From Kappaphycus alvarezii (lineage: Eukaryota; Rhodophyta; Florideophyceae; Gigartinales; Solieriaceae): a DNA stretch of 64,000 nt. Below the pieces are notes generated by a model, which made no database searches, had not been told where the DNA came from, and saw only the letters and a list, made by a program, of their open reading frames with translations. A program made the translations under genes and the position numbers. Location: positions 62,001 to 126,000 of the forward strand of contig NADL03000773.1 in the NCBI GenBank assembly GCA_002205965.3, written 5' to 3'. Positions 10,533-18,770 of the stretch are shown in pieces; positions within the stretch are counted from its first letter, which is position 1, and each line of letters opens with the position of its first letter.

Positions 10533-11012
10533 TCACTGCTCTTGTTGTTCTTGTGGGAGTTCTATCCATTCATCAGGGAGAGTATAGGGTTCACTATAAG
10601 GATATGGTAGTAGCTCATTTCCAATATGATGAGAGAGTGTGTACCGTGCGATGACCGGCTCATCTCCTTGGTCAAGAGTTTCGTAGATTCGGCGTATGGT
10701 TTCATAGTGTTCTCTAATGAGCTCCTCCCGTTTCACTTCTCCAAACCTTCCAAATGTGAGGTAGTAAACGTAGTATGCAAACTTTTCTGGCAACGGGTCC
10801 AGAAACGGGTATCTGAAGGAGAAAAAAACTCGCAACATAAGGACTGAGTCCTCACGAGTAAGGTGCGCCCCGTGAATGGTCTGGAAGCACATGCAAATAC
10901 TAATGGCAAAAAAGGAAATTACTTCTGCTTCTCGAGGGTCCTCTGTCATTTCGCGAAGCCAACGTCTAATTGGTAGTCGTCCAATAATTAAGGATGCATA
11001 GTTTCCCCTGGG
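10533..11012 (-). CDS. accessory domain, second copy (unknown function)
   Basis: The ORF from the ATG at 10949 ends TGA at 10533 (138 codons). The reading is open upstream to about 11012 (RLPIRRWLREM). The product is mixed hydrophobic and charged with no membrane span, signal peptide or known catalytic motif. It aligns with the accessory domain at 11165-11572: ISICMCFQTIHG against INICLCFRTLNG, LRVFFSFRYP against IRVLFSFQNG, and LLPYPYSEPYTLP against LVPYPLWEPYVAP. It lies between integrase and the 3' LTR, where some LTR elements carry env or other extra genes. I do not recognise the family; function is unknown. Confidence 0.6.
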   Translation of the reverse strand, partial: PRGNYASLIIGRLPIRRWLREMTEDPREAEVISFFAISICMCFQTIHGAHLTREDSVLMLRVFFSFRYPFLDPLPEKFAYYVYYLTFGRFGEVKREELIREHYETIRRIYETLDQGDEPVIARYTLSHHIGNELLPYPYSEPYTLPDEWIELPQEQQEQ

Positions 11013-11350
11013 AGACTAGGCGGTGTTTGAGGCGATCTTCTTGGCGATCTTCCTCGCTGCTCCCGACGCCTTGCCCTCTTCGATGATCCGCCCCGATCAC
11101 TTGATGGTCCAGCTCGTATCATCATCACGGCCTCGGGAGGATCCTGGTCTTCGGCTGAGGTTGTGTTTCTGAGCGGAGCAACGTAAGGTTCCCATAGAGG
11201 ATATGGGACCAGTCGATATTCCATATCAGGGGGCAAGCTGTAACCTCTCAGTCGCACATCTTGGTTGTTCTTGAGAAATACGTAAACTGGACGGATAATG
11301 TTCAGATATGTTTGCGACAAGTCTCCGATAGCTACCATTCCATACCTCCT
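10988..11350 (-). CDS. accessory domain, first copy: C-terminal part with basic tail
   Basis: Continues the first accessory domain after a one-base frameshift near 11340. It reads YGMVAIGDL, then a conserved LVPYPLWEPYVAP block near 11200, then an Arg/Ser/Pro-rich tail (about 11115-11020) with SSKRARRREQRGRSPRRSP. The tail looks like a nucleic-acid-binding or nuclear-localisation segment; that is inference. It ends TAA at 10988. The second copy lacks this basic tail and ends glutamine-rich instead. Confidence 0.55.
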   Translation of the reverse strand, partial: RRYGMVAIGDLSQTYLNIIRPVYVFLKNNQDVRLRGYSLPPDMEYRLVPYPLWEPYVAPLRNTTSAEDQDPPEAVMMIRAGPSSDRGGSSKRARRREQRGRSPRRSPQTPPSLPGETMHP

Positions 11351-12180
11351 ATAGAGTAATGATATATGACTTCCACAAACTCTGGACCTGCTTCCGTGAA
11401 CCTTCCGTTTTGGAATGAGAATAGAACTCTGATCAATAGTCGGAAATCTTCTTGAGGTAGCAATGGTCCGTTCAACGTACGAAAACATAGGCATATATTA
11501 ATGTAGAAATGGATGATTACGTGGAGTTCGTAGTAGTCACGCGTAATCGAGATGATCCATTCCCAGGCCCTTTTTCCTCCCATAGGAATCATTCTATAGT
11601 TAAAGATGAGTATGCCTCGTGGTTGCGCATAGTCCTGTGTGAGAAGGAATTCTTCAGGCCTCTGATGGTAAGGGACCAGACGACGTGCATGGATTGCCCT
11701 CCTTGATCTCTTCCCTGAGCTTGAACAGAGCTTATAATGCGGGTGTCTTTCCTCCGTGACGATGCAAGGGTTCGAGTACTTTGTTTGGAAAGCCGGCCAC
11801 TTCACAGCCTGTTGCATTGCTTTTCCGTGTGCTACAAGTACTTTAGAGCCGACTGAGAAAGTTTGGACTGGAGGCTCTTCATCCTTATTTCTTGTCTGTG
11901 TTAGCGCGCGGTGTGATCTCCAGCTTTCGGTGGCCAGTAGTTCGACCTCTCTACTCTCTTCATCGATAACATTTGTTTCCATATCTCTCTGTAACATTCT
12001 AGGAGCTCTTCCGTACATTAGCTCAAACGGTGACCGTCCACTTCTTCCTCTTCTTCGACGATAGCCGTATAACACTTTTGGTAAGGCATCTTCCCACTGG
12101 ATTTCATTCTCGACATAGTTTTCGATATTGATCGTTTGATGGTTCCAACCATCCTCTCCGCTTTCCCGTTTGACATAGGA
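11332..12180 (-). CDS. integrase C-terminal region fused to accessory domain 1
   Basis: Continues the integrase in another frame after a one-base shift at about 12125. It reads WEDALPKVLYGYRRRRG and SPFELMYGRAPRML (the usual region after the integrase core), then VGSKVLVAHGKAM and HARRLVPYHQRPEEF (the SH3-like end). Without a stop it runs into the accessory domain, beginning near 11572 with RAWEWIISITRDY and INICLCFRTLNG. The accessory domain is therefore at the C-terminus of Pol, not a separate gene, at least in this frame. The frame closes at 11332, where a second one-base shift would continue it at 11350-10988. Confidence 0.75.
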   Translation of the reverse strand, partial: SYVKRESGEDGWNHQTINIENYVENEIQWEDALPKVLYGYRRRRGRSGRSPFELMYGRAPRMLQRDMETNVIDEESREVELLATESWRSHRALTQTRNKDEEPPVQTFSVGSKVLVAHGKAMQQAVKWPAFQTKYSNPCIVTEERHPHYKLCSSSGKRSRRAIHARRLVPYHQRPEEFLLTQDYAQPRGILIFNYRMIPMGGKRAWEWIISITRDYYELHVIIHFYINICLCFRTLNGPLLPQEDFRLLIRVLFSFQNGRFTEAGPEFVEVIYHYSIGGMEW

Positions 12181-14237
12181 GCATATGCGAGAACTGTCTT
12201 TAGCTGAATACCTTTTTCTTCCAAGAAACGAAGCAGTGAAGTTGCAGTAAAACAAAGTGCGTTATCCGAGATGATCCTTTTTGGAAGACCAAACGGTTCA
12301 ATTATTTCTTTTTCGATGAATCTCAGGACCACTTCAGCATTGGCCTCCTCAACTGCAACTGCTATTGGCCATCCAGTAAGATGTTCCACCCCTATAAGGA
12401 GATATTTGTTTCCGGAAGAGGTTTCCTTGAATGGGCCGGCAAAGTCAATTGAAAAGGTTTCAAAGAGACCGGAAACTGGAAAGCCTAGAGTTGTCTTATA
12501 CTTTCGTATTGGCGTGAATTTTTGACAGTTGTCGCAGCTTTTCACGAAGTTATAGACGTCCTTATGGATACTGGGCCACCAGAATCTCTCAGTAACGAAT
12601 TTCTTGGTTGTTTCGAGATCCCAATGCCCTAACTCATCATGAAAAGTCCTCAAGATCTTCATTCTTTCTTTCAAAGGGGCCACTAGTCGAGGACCGGCTT
12701 TCGTGTGTCGGAAGAGTTTCCCATTCCATAGTGTAAAAGCCTTTTGATTCCTGCGTACCCAATTTCTGTGTTCAATATCAACCTTTCTCATTTCTAGTCC
12801 ATCCAGGAATTTAATTAGTCCGTCAATATTAGCTTCGTACTCGTTATTGTTCGGCACTTGCACCTCGGCAACTCCGACGATGTTCTCGGAAGCTTTTTCA
12901 TTTGGAATCAGTGGATCCCTCAAGCGGGATAGGTAGTCGGCAGGCTGATTATTGCGTCCGGGCCTATACACAATTTCAAACCGATATTCTGCGAAAATGT
13001 CGAGCCATCGGGCCAAGCGGTGATGTACATCTTTCTTTTGGAATGCTGTCTTAAGTGCCTGGTGATCAGTTATCAAGACAAATTTCTCGAGTGATAAAAG
13101 GTATACGCGAAACTTTTTCAGTGCGAAGACAACAGCGAGCGCTTCTTTTTCGCAGACTGAGTATCTCCTTTCCGCATCATTCAGAGTGCGACTTGCGAAT
13201 TGAACCGGGTGTAGTCTTCCGTTTTCATCTTTTTGGGACAAAACGGCACCCAAAGACCGTTCTGAGGCATCTGTCTCCACAACAAATGGTCTCTTGAAAT
13301 CTGGATACATGAGCACTGGGGGGACACATAGCTTATCTTTAAGCTCTTCAAATGCGGTTTGCATTTCCTTGTTCCATAAAAATTTTCCGTTCTTTGTTGT
13401 GCTGGCATGTAACGGTGCTGCAGTCTTGGCGAAATCTTTGATAAATCTCCTGTAATATGAGGCCAGTCCTAAGAAGCTTCGAACCTCCGTCTTTGAAGCG
13501 GGCCTTGGTGCCAACTTGATTTTTTTCGTTTTCTCTGGATCCACTTTAATTCCCTCTTGATCGACGATATGACCGAGTAATTGGATAGACGTTTTCGCAA
13601 AGAAGCATTTGCTTAACTTAATTTTCAGGCTGTACGCAGCTATTTTCTCCACCACAGTCTTGACATGCGATATGTGCTGATCCAAGGTTTTTGAGAATAT
13701 CACTACATCATCGATATAAACTCTTGCAAATGGAAGTCCTTTCAAAACCTCGTTCATCATTCTTTGGAATGTAGCTGGGGCATTCATGAGACCAAAAGGC
13801 ATCACTTCGAACCTGAATGTACCGGCTTTGCTGGTAAAAGTTGTTTTTTCCTTGCATTTTTCATCCAATGGAATCTGCCAATAACCAGTGTAAAGATCAA
13901 TTGAGGTGAAGTATCTCCCGTCCTTCAAGTCCTCGAGGATTTCCTCCATATTCGGAATCGGAAATCGATCGGGTATCATTCTCTGGTTCAGTTGTCGGTA
14001 ATCGACGCAAAAACGCAGCTTTCCATCCTTCTTTGGTGCGACCACAACTGGAAATGACCATGGGGATGAAACTGGCCGAATGATATCATTTTCCAGCATA
14101 CTTGTAACATTCTCTGAGATAAATTGGTCATATTTTGGCGGTTGACGTCTAGGCCTGTGGTAAATTGGTTGAGTATCGGTAAGTTCAAATGAGTGAGTGA
14201 CCGGTACACTTGCTTGTCTTAAATCGAAACGCTCCAT
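12018..14237 (-). CDS. pol: Pol: RT, RNase H and integrase core
   Basis: 739 codons. The RT part carries TSIDLYTGYWQIPL and the catalytic VYIDDVVIFS at about residue 171. RNase H has VETDASE (about 318), EKEALAVV, ITDHQAL and NNQPADYLSR, so all four acids are present. Integrase has an HHCC zinc module (HDELGH at about 532, CDNC) and a DDE triad in SIDFAGP, ISDNALCF and KAER, with exactly 35 residues between the last two acids. The protein copies the RNA genome and integrates the cDNA. The last 30 or so codons (after about 12125) are out of frame; the true continuation is in the segment ending at 11332. The first ATG (14237) is probably internal, since the frame is open upstream. Confidence 0.95.
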   Translation of the reverse strand: MERFDLRQASVPVTHSFELTDTQPIYHRPRRQPPKYDQFISENVTSMLENDIIRPVSSPWSFPVVVAPKKDGKLRFCVDYRQLNQRMIPDRFPIPNMEEILEDLKDGRYFTSIDLYTGYWQIPLDEKCKEKTTFTSKAGTFRFEVMPFGLMNAPATFQRMMNEVLKGLPFARVYIDDVVIFSKTLDQHISHVKTVVEKIAAYSLKIKLSKCFFAKTSIQLLGHIVDQEGIKVDPEKTKKIKLAPRPASKTEVRSFLGLASYYRRFIKDFAKTAAPLHASTTKNGKFLWNKEMQTAFEELKDKLCVPPVLMYPDFKRPFVVETDASERSLGAVLSQKDENGRLHPVQFASRTLNDAERRYSVCEKEALAVVFALKKFRVYLLSLEKFVLITDHQALKTAFQKKDVHHRLARWLDIFAEYRFEIVYRPGRNNQPADYLSRLRDPLIPNEKASENIVGVAEVQVPNNNEYEANIDGLIKFLDGLEMRKVDIEHRNWVRRNQKAFTLWNGKLFRHTKAGPRLVAPLKERMKILRTFHDELGHWDLETTKKFVTERFWWPSIHKDVYNFVKSCDNCQKFTPIRKYKTTLGFPVSGLFETFSIDFAGPFKETSSGNKYLLIGVEHLTGWPIAVAVEEANAEVVLRFIEKEIIEPFGLPKRIISDNALCFTATSLLRFLEEKGIQLKTVLAYAPMSNGKAERMVGTIKRSISKTMSRMKSSGKMPYQKCYTAIVEEEEEVDGHRLS

Positions 14238-14452
14238 GCAATTACTTCGGAAGATGTTAACATGTCGGATATTATCATTGAGGCGGGGGCTGGAAGGTGC
14301 TGTACTTTTTCTTGAATTTCTCCAATTTGGCGCTGGTCCTTTTCTTGATCCTCACCCTCCAAATTTTGAAGGACCTCTTCCGGCGTGCTCACATCTTCAG
14401 ATATGGAATTCGATATATTCTTGTTTTCCGTGCAATTGTAATCTTCTTTCAT
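14219..14452 (-). CDS. linking ORF between protease and Pol
   Basis: 77 codons, acidic and glutamine-rich, with no known domain. Its ATG overlaps the protease stop as ATGA (14452-14449), and its end overlaps the Pol ORF by 19 bases. Each step gag to protease to this ORF to Pol is in the direction of a minus-one shift. It may be a spacer of the polyprotein expressed by reinitiation or frameshifting. Alternatively, the frame change is a mutation of a once-continuous gene. Low certainty that it is separately translated. Confidence 0.4.
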   Translation of the reverse strand: MKEDYNCTENKNISNSISEDVSTPEEVLQNLEGEDQEKDQRQIGEIQEKVQHLPAPASMIISDMLTSSEVIAWSVSI

Positions 14453-15321
14453 GCCCGAATTCCGTCCTTTGATTCGATATTATCGCAAAAAGAAACACAT
14501 TCAGGTGTCAAACCTACCCTAGAATTCCATTCTTCATCTGTTTCAAACCCAGAATCATAATCGTCCCATGTCATGTTCATTGTCCCCCGAGCGTACCCTT
14601 TCTCACTTCCGAAAGTGTTAGTTGGTTCGGAATCTTCGCTGTCATAGCTAGAAGTGAAATCTTCACTGTCCGTCTCTCTTAGATCTTCCGGATGTGTGCT
14701 TTTGTCGAAATCCAGGGGCATCTTCACGTTTCTGCCGTCAACATTAACTGAAACGATTTGGTTGCCCAAGTCAATGCAGGTCCCTAGTCTTTCCATGGTA
14801 GGACAGCCAATGATTGCATCGAAAGGGAGCTCCGGCATGACGAGAAAGTCTACATCAACTTTAGAGTCCCCAAAGAACACGGAAACCTTGTTAACAGTGC
14901 CCATGCATTTTGAGACGGTTCCATCCGCCACAGTTATTCTTCGAGTAGTTGGAATAATTTCGAGACCTAAATCTGTCACCAAAGTTTCTGATAAGGTTTG
15001 GAACAGCGCCCGAATCGAAAAGAGCTTGGGTTTCATTCCCAATACTTTGACTGGTACTAGTTTAAGACGTCTTGGTGCTGTCGAGGCCGATTGAAGAAAC
15101 AGTTTCTTACCCTTAGCGGACTTATTAGACCTGATAATTTTTTTGAGTTCTTTTCTCGCATCCTCTGCGTCGCCCCTCAAAAGTTGACCAAACGTTATCC
15201 CAGTTGGGGCCGATGCAAGCTCAGCCACCAAATTGTACTTCTTCACATATTCTAGTACGTCCTTCGGGATACTCTTAAATTTCTTACTCTTTCTCGTCTT
15301 CTTGGCCGAAGTGTTTCCCAC
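14449..15321 (-). CDS. protease region (active site out of frame)
   Basis: About 290 codons overlapping gag by 70 bases in the minus-one frame. The first codon is GTG, not ATG, which fits translation by frameshifting from gag. The basic start is KKTRKSKKFK; a retroviral-type aspartic protease fold follows, with TTRRITVADG, VDFLVMPELPFDAIIGCPTM and a downstream acidic tail. In this frame the catalytic Asp motif is absent: the stretch reads LFSIRALFQTLSET. In the frame starting one base away, codons at 15016-15008 read DSG within ALFDSGAVPNLI, a textbook active site. Two compensating indels around about 13 codons would explain this. Confidence 0.8.
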   Translation of the reverse strand: MGNTSAKKTRKSKKFKSIPKDVLEYVKKYNLVAELASAPTGITFGQLLRGDAEDARKELKKIIRSNKSAKGKKLFLQSASTAPRRLKLVPVKVLGMKPKLFSIRALFQTLSETLVTDLGLEIIPTTRRITVADGTVSKCMGTVNKVSVFFGDSKVDVDFLVMPELPFDAIIGCPTMERLGTCIDLGNQIVSVNVDGRNVKMPLDFDKSTHPEDLRETDSEDFTSSYDSEDSEPTNTFGSEKGYARGTMNMTWDDYDSGFETDEEWNSRVGLTPECVSFCDNIESKDGIRA

Positions 15322-16454
15322 CCTGGAACAACTTGATCAAGCCTCTTGGTTCGAGGAGGTACAGGTGCTGGGATATGCTCCAGCATTCCATAATCTAGCC
15401 TAGGTTTTTTCGACAAAACGTTCCCTTCCCCATCCCTTTTTGTCACATTAACTTGACTGATTTCTTCAGCGATGGATACATTACCGGCATCCGCCAACCT
15501 TTGATCCTTCCTGTTTTGTAAGATTTTCATCTCTGGTCCTGACTCACTCCTCGCGTCCGATAAATTTGCTCTTCTGTTGTCTTTAGACCAGCAGTTACTT
15601 TCATGATGCCCGTAACGACCGCACTTTCCACAACGAGTGTTTCTATGTGGATTATCAGGACACCTATTTGCAAAGTGTCCAGGCTTGTGACAGTAGGAAC
15701 AGACTTCTGCGGCCTTGGGGGCCCCAGACTGGTTCTTCTTAATGGTAAGAGTAAGGCTTTCCAACTGCGAGGTTATCATGTCAAGTCGATTATCGAATCG
15801 GGTTTCCAACCTTTCTTCCAAGTTTTTGACATCGCTCCTGACTGATTCCAATGCTGCTGCGCTAGTAGCTGGCCTTTGATAATTCTTTTCAGGATGCACG
15901 ATCGGCATAGATGTACGGGTTTCCCTCGGTATTTCACTTAGTGACTGAAACGTCTCCGAATTTTTGACAAATTCTACTATGGTACCCTTCAGTTCATTAA
16001 AAGTGTGAGGGCCCTTGATGAGGAGGAAATCGGAGAGCCGCTTATCCCCCATCGCCGCCTTACGCAGCATTCCGTACTTGGCTTGGGCGTTGAACCCAGC
16101 CTTTTCATAGAGATCACACAAGTATACCAATGAGCTTAACAAATCGTCGAAGTTGAGCCGGGCCTCTATGGCGGTACGAATCATCTCATCTGGTTCTACC
16201 TGCTTAGCATATTCTTTCACAAGCCACTCACATACCTCACCGAAGTTACGCCCATTCCCGTTAAGAGACCACCCGTTGATAAACTTGGCCTTATATTTGT
16301 GCTTTGCGTCACCATGAAGATAGGCGAAGATACTTTCGGCCTTCTCTTCATCGCTCTTCTCACGCATCACAACGTTGACATATGTATAGAGAAACTCCTC
16401 AACGTCTTCATTCTTGCCCCCTGTGAACGTTATACGAGCAGCGTTGAGATCCAT
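15252..16454 (-). CDS. gag: Gag of young Ty3 element
   Basis: 400 codons from the ATG at 16454, 90 bases inside the 5' LTR edge. The N-terminal half is alpha-helical and capsid-like (VEEFLYTYVNVVM, YLHGDAKHKYKAKF). It carries two CCHC zinc knuckles of the form C-X2-C-X4-H-X4-C: CSYCHKPGHFANRC at about residues 250-264 and CGKCGRYGHHESNC at about 273-287. A basic tail ends RPRRRERVRNLRVSRR. Gag builds the virus-like particle and the knuckles bind element RNA. The ORF is intact. Protease follows in the minus-one frame. Confidence 0.95.
   Translation of the reverse strand: MDLNAARITFTGGKNEDVEEFLYTYVNVVMREKSDEEKAESIFAYLHGDAKHKYKAKFINGWSLNGNGRNFGEVCEWLVKEYAKQVEPDEMIRTAIEARLNFDDLLSSLVYLCDLYEKAGFNAQAKYGMLRKAAMGDKRLSDFLLIKGPHTFNELKGTIVEFVKNSETFQSLSEIPRETRTSMPIVHPEKNYQRPATSAAALESVRSDVKNLEERLETRFDNRLDMITSQLESLTLTIKKNQSGAPKAAEVCSYCHKPGHFANRCPDNPHRNTRCGKCGRYGHHESNCWSKDNRRANLSDARSESGPEMKILQNRKDQRLADAGNVSIAEEISQVNVTKRDGEGNVLSKKPRLDYGMLEHIPAPVPPRTKRLDQVVPGWETLRPRRRERVRNLRVSRRTY
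15276..15282 (-). promoter_or_regulatory. candidate minus-one frameshift site A_AAU_UUA
   Basis: In gag frame the minus strand reads A AAT TTA, fitting the X_XXY_YYZ slippery pattern. It lies inside the 70-base gag/protease overlap, about seven codons before the gag stop TAG (15254-15252). A minus-one slip moves ribosomes exactly into the protease frame. No downstream stem was verified. Confidence 0.65.
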
Positions 16455-16523
16455 GATTACAGAAAAGAAATCCCCTCGAATGGTTCCCTAAGACTGCTCA
16501 ACTCGAATACCTCGGGTGCAACC

Positions 16524-16541
16524 CCCTCCACAAGAGTACCA
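16524..16541 (-). promoter_or_regulatory. primer-binding site candidate
   Basis: In element orientation TGGTACTCTTGTGGAGGG starts two bases after the 5' LTR. TGG complements the CCA tail of a tRNA, so this is where minus-strand DNA synthesis should start. I cannot name the tRNA from the sequence. Confidence 0.65.
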
Positions 16542-16543
16542 AA

Positions 16544-17262
16544 TGATAGGGGTAAATCGTCGGGAGAAGAGATACTTAGAACCAACTACCCCAAGACGGA
16601 GGTGTTGCGAGCGACAAAAGTGCTACCGTGGTATAGTTGAACAAATAAAAAGGAGTGTATATGGGAGAGAGTTGAGAGGGCTACAAGCAAGTATAAAAGG
16701 GGCAGGGTCTACCACTGATGCTCTGCGACCAGCTTAGGAAAAAGTTTTCTAGGGTCTGAAGTTGACTCTCAACTTCCTACTACTCGGAGCTTGACCTGAA
16801 GTTGTCTGCCAACTTGCTTGACCTCTCAAGGAGGAAGCACTTTACTCAGCTTATATAGACTTTCGGCTAATCCTAAAGTCTCAATCAAACATACTAAATA
16901 CCATAAAACGCATTCACGGGAATCGTGTGAACCAGAGAGACCATTAGAAGATATTTCCTCAAGGTAAATATCTAGGTGCCATACCCATGCCAGCCACCCA
17001 TCGGCCAGGGGTGGGAATTGATGTGGCCATTATATAGACCTTTCAGAGTCACTCGTAGTATCACCCACAACCTAGAACTGTACTGACATCCACTATGACA
17101 GCGTGTCCTAAAATAAAAAATCAACCGATGAATTTGCCACACTCACCCAAATTAAAAATATCTTGCAAATTCAAAAACTGTAAAAATATCTTCCCAGTTC
17201 CAATACTGTATACAATTATGGTCCTCATCTAAATTTTTTCGTGTGCGAATTTGCGCACATCA
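16544..17262 (-). repeat. 5' LTR of young Ty3 element
   Basis: 719 bp. It looks identical to 9781-10499 on reading both through. It is followed on the right by the target duplication GTACT (17263-17267). The TATA motif (plus strand TTATATA, 16851-16857) probably drives the genomic RNA. Confidence 0.95.
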
Positions 17263-17723
17263 GTACTATAATATATAGAAGGGAGAAAAAGTTTGGTCTA
17301 TTTGCTGTAATGCGCCAGTTGTTCTGCAATACAGAAAATGGTCCTCCCCTTGTGTAATAAGAAAATGGTCCTCCCCTCGTGTAGTCCAGCAACTTAAAAC
17401 GATCCCGCCCCTGACTTCGCTCACCATCCTTTCCAAATCTGCCTCCCATCATCTCTAGATATTTTAATACTGTATCCTCTCCTCCAAATTAGCGTTTTAC
17501 GTCTTTTTTAACCTACCTTCTTCATCAAACTCACTCCTTATGTAGAAATTCCGTGCAAATGCGCTACTGCAATTTCGATTTTAACTTTTTAGTACCGACT
17601 CCAGTCCGCCTCTAAGGTGTACATTAACCCATTTACCCACTTTTTTGAGATACACCAACTCCTACACACACTATTGTCCCCCTCACACCCTCTATCCTTC
17701 GTCCACAATCATTTACAACCAAA

Positions 17724-18325
17724 ATGAAAAACCTCCGCCCCTCCGCCCCCATCACCAAAAACCGCCCCTCTCGCCCTTAAACGGCCTTGCGCTCGCTGCA
17801 TATGGCCCTACAGACGCAGACAACTACCTGCGACGCCAGACGAAGAGGAAGATAATCGAGTTCGTCCGCAAACTCTTCGTCGAGGATGAGGCCGAGGAGG
17901 TACCTGAGGGGTAGGAGTGGGAAGTCGAGGGGGGAGCTGGGGAGATCTTCGAGAAGTGGGCAGCCCCGGAATTGGTCTACGAGGTTAGTGATGAGGAGGA
18001 CGAGGAGAATGAGGAGTATGTCGAGGATGAGGACGAGGATGAGGACGAGGATGAGGACGAGGATGAGGATGAGGACGAGGATGAGGATGAGGACGAGGAT
18101 GAGGAAGATGAAGGACTGGGAGGCATGGGAAGTGTTGGAATGGTGGAATGTATGGAACAAGTGGTACCGACGATGGAACCGGATGGGGATATCTTTAGTA
18201 GTTTAGATATCTCCCAGGAGGAAATAGATAGTTATGAGCCGTTCGAAGATATCTGTGGGGACTGCTTGGGCAGCATGGATATTTTAGAGGAGTTGTTTGG
18301 ATCTGATTTAGAGAATGGGAAATAA
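17724..18325 (+). pseudogene. LTR-encoded acidic protein, copy 1
   Basis: Homologous to 56512-57159. From the ATG at 17724 it reads PSAPITKNRPSRP, then loses one base near 17778 compared with copy 2, then LNGLALAAYGPTDADNYLRR and KRKIIEFVRKLFVEDEA. A TAG at 17912-17914 interrupts it. After that comes a Glu/Asp run (17985-18115; GAGGAT/GAC repeats) and a conserved end: QVVPTMEPDGDIFSSLDIS, then SMDILEELFGSDLENGK, stop TAA at 18325. At the site where copies 2 and 3 have TGA, this copy has TGG (Trp). Acidic and hydrophobic C-terminal motifs resemble transcription activation segments; that function is speculative. Confidence 0.75.
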
Positions 18326-18453
18326 GAGGACCGTATTGATTGTTAGTTTCTTAAGTATCTTTTGTTTAGAGTATATCGTCCACACAAAGTGTTTTTATGC
18401 ATTTCCTGGTATCTTCTGTAGTTTGGTTCGGACTTACGGGGTAACCGAAAGTC

Positions 18454-18460
18454 TATATAA
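18454..18460 (+). promoter_or_regulatory. conserved LTR TATA box
   Basis: TATATAA within GTCTATATAAGCTGAG. The same block occurs at 57288-57294 on the plus strand, and on the minus strand at about 10088-10094 and 16851-16857; a variant (CATATAGAC) lies near 49380. Conservation across all LTRs of the group supports a core promoter. Confidence 0.6.
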
Positions 18461-18770
18461 GCTGAGTAAACTGCTTCCTCATGAAGAGGTCAAGCAAGTT
18501 GGCAGACATCTTCAAGTCAAGTCCCGAATATTAGGAAGTTCAGAGTCAACTCCAGACCCAAGATACATTTTTGCTACGCTGGTCGCAGAGCATCAGCGGT
18601 AGACCTTGCCCTTTCATACTTGCTTGTAGCCCTCTCAACACTCTTCCATATACACTCCTTTTTGTTCGTTCAACTATACCACGGTAGCACTTTTGTCGCT
18701 TGCAACACCTCCTTCTTGGGGTAATTGGTTCTGAGTATCTCTCCTTCGACGATTTACCCCTATCATGTTC

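Larger units (their letters stand above)
9781..17262 (-). mobile_element. full-length young Ty3/gypsy element
   Basis: 7482 bp on the minus strand. The two 719-bp LTRs start TGATGTGCG and end CCCCTATCA in element orientation and look identical by eye. The target duplication GTACT lies at 9776-9780 and 17263-17267. The order on the minus strand is gag, protease, a short linking ORF, RT, RNase H, integrase, then two copies of an unfamiliar domain, polypurine tract and 3' LTR. All catalytic motifs of RT, RNase H and integrase are present. Frameshifts in the protease, late integrase and accessory region are the only visible damage, so insertion is recent but this copy is probably not autonomous as sequenced. 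Confidence 0.95.
17325..18765 (+). mobile_element. solo LTR 1 encoding an acidic protein
   Basis: 1441 bp starting TGCAATACAG and ending CCCCTATCA, with target duplication TGTTC at 17320-17324 and 18766-18770. There is no internal region, so it is a solo LTR. Its last 430 bp or so (from about 18430) are homologous to the 3' part of the 719-bp LTR of the young Ty3 element, in opposite orientation here. The first kilobase contains a sense ORF for an acidic protein, absent from the 719-bp LTR. A TATATAA at 18454-18460 is shared by all LTRs of this group. Confidence 0.88.

Noticed and set aside
17985..18115. GAGGAT/GAC repeat as a CRISPR-like or satellite array
   Set aside because: It is a trinucleotide-based repeat encoding Glu/Asp inside an ORF, without spacers.
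17972..18325. Acidic ORF as a host nuclear protein gene
   Set aside because: The ORF is bounded by LTR ends with a target duplication, and two more copies sit in the same LTR context, so it belongs to the repeat.
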